From Reyranellaceae bacterium (GTDB lineage Bacteria; Pseudomonadota; Alphaproteobacteria; Reyranellales; Reyranellaceae): 64,000 nt of DNA. Shown here one piece after another: positions 59,832 to 64,000 of the stretch. Where the stretch lies: NCBI GenBank assembly GCA_022844045.1, contig JALHMM010000003.1, positions 94,527-158,526 on the forward strand. The letters are read 5' to 3'. How positions within the stretch are numbered: the first letter of the stretch is position 1; each line of letters begins with the position of its first letter. Below the pieces are notes generated by a model. The model was not told the origin of the DNA, searched no databases, and saw nothing but the letters and a program-made list of their open reading frames with translations. Position numbers and translations under genes: made by a program.

Positions 59832-61217
59832 TTAGGAGGACAACGTCGACCGTAGATCGAAGTCTGCGTTGGCGGCCTGCTCAGGCGTCACTGGGGCCCG
59901 CGCCGCGAGCAGGCGGCGGGCGAGCATGTGATCGGCGGGCTTGTTGATCGAGTCGACGCCGGCCAGCGCGCCGGCGCGGAAGTGAAACAGCGAGAAGCGG
60001 TTCGAGGCCATGTCGCCGCGCGTGACCGTCGCATCGGGCACGCCGGGCAGCCCGACCATCTGCAGCTTCAGATCGTACTGGTCGGACCAGAACCACGGCA
60101 CGGCGTCGTAGGGCTTGGCCGACTCCTTGCCAGACAAGGTCGCGCCTGCGGTCTTCGCCTGGTCGGTGGCGTTCTGTACCGACTCCAGCCGCAATCCCAT
60201 GCCCTGCGCCGGGCTCCACCGGCTGGGATGGCGTGTGCAGTCACCGGCGGCGACGATCTCGGGCACCGGCGCGCCCGACGCGGCATCGATGCAGCGCGCG
60301 AACTCATCGACGCGGATGCCATCGTCGACCGCCAGCCCCAGCATCGCGGCCAGCTCGGTGTTGGGGTGGACGCCGATGCCGACCACAGCGAGATCGGCGG
60401 GCAGCGTGTGCACACGACCGGCGGCGTCGCTGGCGCGCACGCCGCTCAGCACCCCGTGATCGTGATCGAAGCCGACATCGCGCGCGCCGAACAGCAGCTC
60501 GACACCGCGCGCGCGATGGGCCTCGGCGACGAATTTTGCCAGGACAGGCGTGGCGGCGCGCGCCAGCAGGCGGTCCTGCATCTCGATCACGCTCACGCGC
60601 TTGCCGAGCTGGCTGAGCGACGCCGCGGCTTCGAGGCCGATATAGCCGCCGCCGATCACCACGACGCGTCGCGCATCCGACGCGAGATCGCGCAACCGGT
60701 CGGCGTCAGGGAGATCGCGCAGGGTCAGCACTCTGTCCGGCACGCCCGGCAGGGTACGCGCCCGCGCGCCGGTGGCCAGCGCCAGACGATCCCATTTCAG
60801 CGTGTCGCCGCCCGCAGTGGTGAGCGTGCGGTTGGCGCGGTCGGCGGCGACGATCGGCGTCGACAGCAGCAGCTCGACCCTCTCCTCGTCGTAGAAGGCG
60901 CCGCCGCGGATCGGCAGCGACTCGCGCTCGGCCTTGCCCAGCAGATAGGCCTTGGAGAGCGGCGGGCGGTGATAGGGCGCGTGCGCCTCGGCGCTCACCA
61001 GGCGAATGCGGCCCTCGTAGCCGGCGTCGCGCGCCGAGGCGGCGATCTGCGCGCCGGCATAGGAGCCGCCGACGATGATCAGGCCCTCGCCGGTGTCGGA
61101 CTTGTCGCCGCCGCCGCCGAACGCCGACGCGACGACCTCGCCAACCACCTCGATCGCGCCCTCGGCGACGACGCCGACGACCTCGCCGATGATCTCGCCG
61201 ACCGCCACTAGCACCAA
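59832..61217 (-). CDS. FAD-dependent oxidoreductase (putidaredoxin/rubredoxin reductase-like ferredoxin reductase) with Val/Gly-rich N-terminal extension
   Basis: 461 aa; IIVGGSYAGAQIAASARDAGYEGRIRLVSAEAHAPYHRPPLSKAYL; VVVIGGGYIGLEAAASL. Confidence 0.9.
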   Translation of the reverse strand: MVLVAVGEIIGEVVGVVAEGAIEVVGEVVASAFGGGGDKSDTGEGLIIVGGSYAGAQIAASARDAGYEGRIRLVSAEAHAPYHRPPLSKAYLLGKAERESLPIRGGAFYDEERVELLLSTPIVAADRANRTLTTAGGDTLKWDRLALATGARARTLPGVPDRVLTLRDLPDADRLRDLASDARRVVVIGGGYIGLEAAASLSQLGKRVSVIEMQDRLLARAATPVLAKFVAEAHRARGVELLFGARDVGFDHDHGVLSGVRASDAAGRVHTLPADLAVVGIGVHPNTELAAMLGLAVDDGIRVDEFARCIDAASGAPVPEIVAAGDCTRHPSRWSPAQGMGLRLESVQNATDQAKTAGATLSGKESAKPYDAVPWFWSDQYDLKLQMVGLPGVPDATVTRGDMASNRFSLFHFRAGALAGVDSINKPADHMLARRLLAARAPVTPEQAANADFDLRSTLSS

Positions 61218-61237
61218 CCTCGTTGACGCGGGCTTCC

Positions 61238-61303
61238 TGTCATGCCGAGCGAAGCGAGGAATCCAGGGTCTGCACTGGATTCCTCGCTTCGCTTGGCATG
61301 ACA
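61238..61303. repeat. Intergenic inverted repeat of the TGTCATGCCGAGCG type
   Basis: tgtcatgccgagcgaagcgaggaatccagggtctgcactggattcctcgcttcgcttggcatgaca. Confidence 0.88.
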
Positions 61304-61319
61304 GAGAGGGCGAAACACG

Positions 61320-61643
61320 CTAGCTCTGGCGATCGGGCATGTGGACGGTGAGGCCGTCGAGCGCCGCCGTGACGTCGATCTGGCACGACAGCCGGCTGGT
61401 CGGTTTGCGCTCGGCGGCGACGCCCTCGAGCAGCTCCTTCTCGACCGAGTCGGCCGGCTTCAGCCGCGCCATGTCGGACTCCTCAATGTAGACATGGCAG
61501 GTAGCGCAGGAGCAGCAGCCGCCACACTCCGCGTCGATGCCGCGCAGGTTGTTGTTGATGGCGCCCAGCATGACGCTGGTGCCGTTGGGCACGTCGATGG
61601 CGCGGCGAGTGCCGTCCTTGAGCACGTAGTTGATAGTAGGCAT
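61320..61643 (-). CDS. 2Fe-2S ferredoxin, adrenodoxin/putidaredoxin type
   Basis: 107 aa MPTINYVLKDGTRRAIDVPNGTSVMLGAINNNLRGIDAECGGCCSCATCHVYIEE...RLSCQI. Confidence 0.92.
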   Translation of the reverse strand: MPTINYVLKDGTRRAIDVPNGTSVMLGAINNNLRGIDAECGGCCSCATCHVYIEESDMARLKPADSVEKELLEGVAAERKPTSRLSCQIDVTAALDGLTVHMPDRQS

Positions 61644-61697
61644 GGAGACGCGAAACCCCGGACAAATGGGACGATCGGCCTGCGTTAGATCAGACGC

Positions 61698-61766
61698 GGC
61701 GCGGAGCGGCAAGGGGCCCCGCCGCGGAGCGGCAACGGACCACGCCGCGGAGCGGCAACGGACCAC
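61698..61766. repeat. Three tandem copies of a 23 bp unit
   Basis: ggcgcggagcggcaaggggcccc + 2 identical copies of gccgcggagcggcaacggaccac. Confidence 0.85.
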
Positions 61767-61776
61767 GCCGACGCGC

Positions 61777-62514
61777 TCAATTGCCCAACCTGTCGTGGAT
61801 CAGATGCACCGGCGCCTGCAGCCAGACCGAGCGATTGCCCTTCGTGCGCGGCCGTTCCAACGGGTAGAGCTTCAGCTTCCGGCCGCGCGACAGCGGCGCG
61901 GCGACCCAGGCGGCCAGCGACAGACGCAGATTGTGCATCGTCCATTCCAGGGCGTTGTTGCCGAGATAGACAGGATCCTTCGGACCGTGCCGGCTCATCT
62001 GGCGGATGCTGGTCAGCAGGCAGACCCGGTAGCCGAGGCCGGGATAGATGCTGTCGCCACCTTCGACCGTCTCGATGTCGGCCTGCGACAATGCCGGCCG
62101 CGGCGGCATCGCCTGGCTGGGCTTGAACGGATGGCTGTGGAAGTCGCCGATGAAGCGCCAGTTTGGCCAGTAGGACGAGACGATCGCGTTCATGGTCTGC
62201 AGGCCATGGCGCGAGGGCGTCACCGAGCCGTGGTCGCGCTCGGCGTTGACGTCGGTGGTCGCGGCCTCGACGGTGAAGCACGGCTTGCCGTTGCCCAAGG
62301 TGGTCTCGTAGCCCCATAGCAGGCCGTAGGTCTCGAGATACTTGCGCGGCCGGCCCTTGCCGCGCGGCGGCGAGACGCCGGAATAGCTCTCGATCGTCGC
62401 CAGCGTGAGGGCGCGGAACGCCGATTCCGACACGTTCACCAGATAGTCGAATTGCGCGCGGGCCATGCCGGCCATGTTGCCGGAAGGTCCCGGCGGTGGG
62501 TAGGCTGTCGCCAC
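61777..62514 (-). CDS. JAB/MPN (JAMM)-type putative metallopeptidase
   Basis: FIGDFHSHPFKPSQAMPPRPALSQADIE fits the HxHP...SxxD JAMM signature; start may be the internal Met at 62466. Confidence 0.72.
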   Translation of the reverse strand: MATAYPPPGPSGNMAGMARAQFDYLVNVSESAFRALTLATIESYSGVSPPRGKGRPRKYLETYGLLWGYETTLGNGKPCFTVEAATTDVNAERDHGSVTPSRHGLQTMNAIVSSYWPNWRFIGDFHSHPFKPSQAMPPRPALSQADIETVEGGDSIYPGLGYRVCLLTSIRQMSRHGPKDPVYLGNNALEWTMHNLRLSLAAWVAAPLSRGRKLKLYPLERPRTKGNRSVWLQAPVHLIHDRLGN

Positions 62515-62535
62515 GCATCCGAAAGGGGCGCCGCC

Positions 62536-63861
62536 ATGATTTCACGCGAGCAGAACGACCTCATCACCCGCACCGGCGCCACCGCGCCGCTCGGCCGCCT
62601 GATGCGCCAGTACTGGCAGCCGGTTGCGCTGGCGGTCGAGTTGCAGGGCGCCCGTCCGCTGCGGCCGGTGCGGCTGATGGGCCAGGATCTCGTGCTGTTC
62701 CGCGACCAGGCGGGCAGGCTGGCGCTGATCGATCGCGACTGCCCGCATCGCGGCGCCGATCTTGCCTATGGACGGCTGGAGAATGGTGGGCTGCGCTGCC
62801 CGTTCCATGGCTGGCTGTTCGATGCCGGCGGCAATTGCCTGGAGATGCCGGGCGAGCCGGATGGCGGCGGCGTGCTGTGCCAGCGGGTGAAGCAGAAGAC
62901 CTATCCGGTGGTCGAGCGCGCGGGGATCATCTGGGGCTATCTGGGCGCCGGCGAGCCGCCCGCGTTCCCCGAGTTCGACTGCTTCATCGCGCCCGATAGC
63001 CATGTCTTCGCCTTCAAGGGCCACATGGACTGCAACTGGCTGCAGGCGCTTGAGGTCGGCATCGATCCGGCGCACGCCTCGTTCCTGCATCGCTTCGAGG
63101 AGGACGAGAGCACCGGCGGCTCGAACACCTATGGCCGCCAGTTCCGCGCCGCCTCGATGGGCTCGGACATTCCGATGACGACGTTGCTGCGCGAGTTCCC
63201 GCGGCCGGATATCGACGTGCACCCGGTGCCGTGGGGATTGCGGCTGTTTTCGCGGAGGCGCATCGACGCTGCCCGCACGCATCTGCGGGTGACCAACCTG
63301 ATCTTCCCCAACGCCTTCCTGATCCCGCTCAGTGGCGAAATGACGATCACGCAGTGGCACGTGCCGGTCGATGACACCCAGAACTACTGGTACGCGATCT
63401 TCACCAGCTTCGGCGGGCCGGTCGACAAGAAGACCATGACCGAGCAGCGCCTCGATCTCTACCAGCTGCCCGACTACAAGCCGCGGCTGGGCCGCCACAA
63501 CGAGTGGGGCTACGACGCCGCCGAGCAGCGCACCAAGACCTTCACCGGCATGGGCTTCGACATCAACGTGCACGACCAATGGGCCTGCGAGTCGCAGGGC
63601 CCGATCGCCGATCGCACGCGCGAGCATCTCGGCACGACCGACAAAGCGATCATCGCCAACCGCCGCCTGCTGGTGAAGGCGATCGAGCAGGCCGCATCAG
63701 GTGAGCGTCCGCTGATGGTGCTCGACCGCGCCGCCGCATCCGGCATGACCGGCCCCGCGACCATGGACGCGATCGGGCCGACCGAAGGCTGGGAGACTTT
63801 CTGGCCCGAGATCGACCGCAAGCGTCGCGACGCGGCGCCGTGGAAGCGATCGGCGGCGTGA
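62536..63861 (+). CDS. Rieske aromatic ring-hydroxylating dioxygenase alpha subunit (phthalate dioxygenase-like)
   Basis: 441 aa; CPHRGADLAYGRLENGGLRCPFHGW Rieske motif; LEVGIDPAHASFLH mononuclear iron region. Confidence 0.93.
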   Translation: MISREQNDLITRTGATAPLGRLMRQYWQPVALAVELQGARPLRPVRLMGQDLVLFRDQAGRLALIDRDCPHRGADLAYGRLENGGLRCPFHGWLFDAGGNCLEMPGEPDGGGVLCQRVKQKTYPVVERAGIIWGYLGAGEPPAFPEFDCFIAPDSHVFAFKGHMDCNWLQALEVGIDPAHASFLHRFEEDESTGGSNTYGRQFRAASMGSDIPMTTLLREFPRPDIDVHPVPWGLRLFSRRRIDAARTHLRVTNLIFPNAFLIPLSGEMTITQWHVPVDDTQNYWYAIFTSFGGPVDKKTMTEQRLDLYQLPDYKPRLGRHNEWGYDAAEQRTKTFTGMGFDINVHDQWACESQGPIADRTREHLGTTDKAIIANRRLLVKAIEQAASGERPLMVLDRAAASGMTGPATMDAIGPTEGWETFWPEIDRKRRDAAPWKRSAA

Positions 63862-63882
63862 TGGCCCGCCATCGTTTTCCTC

Positions 63883-63907
63883 CCTTCCCCCGCCAGCGGG
63901 GGAAGGT
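63883..63907. repeat. Short single-palindrome variant of the repeat family
   Basis: ccttcccccgccagcgggggaagg. Confidence 0.65.
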
Positions 63908-63918
63908 AAGAGATCGTC

Positions 63919-64000
63919 ATGAGCTTCGTTGAGCGCTACGGGCTGTGGAACCCCGCGCAGGTCGAGGCTGCGCGCGAGGTGCTGCGTCGCGTCGAGGCCG
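63919..64000 (+). CDS. Start of an ORF truncated by the window end (MSFVERYGLWNPAQVEAAREVLRRVEA...); product uncertain, possibly glutamine synthetase family
   Basis: ATG with in-frame coding to the window edge; N-terminus only. Confidence 0.4.
   Translation, partial: MSFVERYGLWNPAQVEAAREVLRRVEA

Overview
This 64 kb window is high-GC chromosomal DNA, most likely from an alphaproteobacterium (judged from gene content and codon usage, not proven). It is densely packed with metabolic and transport genes. I found no rRNA, CRISPR array or intact transposase. The main blocks are: aldo/keto reductase and BNR-repeat protein; nitroreductase and MFS transporter; a GrdB-like reductase that appears to be a selenoprotein split by an in-frame TGA; a MacA-MacB-NodT efflux system; a long nucleoside uptake and salvage operon (BMP-type binding protein, ABC ATPase, two permeases, cdd, PNP, deoA, a PhyH-type dioxygenase, adenosine deaminase, HAD acid phosphatase); a CYP102-like self-sufficient P450; a Cys-rich secreted protein flanked by inverted repeats; a wax-ester synthase/esterase/phasin storage region; an aromatic or xenobiotic oxidation region; a molybdenum hydroxylase; a tandem pair of pol-beta-type nucleotidyltransferases behind a structured leader and a decayed SEC-C gene; a PLP lyase/aminotransferase plus APH kinase pair; and a ferredoxin reductase, ferredoxin, JAMM protein and Rieske oxygenase. 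A family of ~125 bp intergenic inverted-repeat elements recurs through the window, mostly at convergent gene junctions. The strongest candidates for follow-up are the in-frame-TGA selenoprotein with a SECIS-like hairpin (4413-5360), the nucleotidyltransferase cassette with its attenuator-like leader (47747-50274), the 2OG-dioxygenase embedded in the nucleoside operon (18240-19031), and the repeat family. All product calls come from reading motifs; no database search was run.
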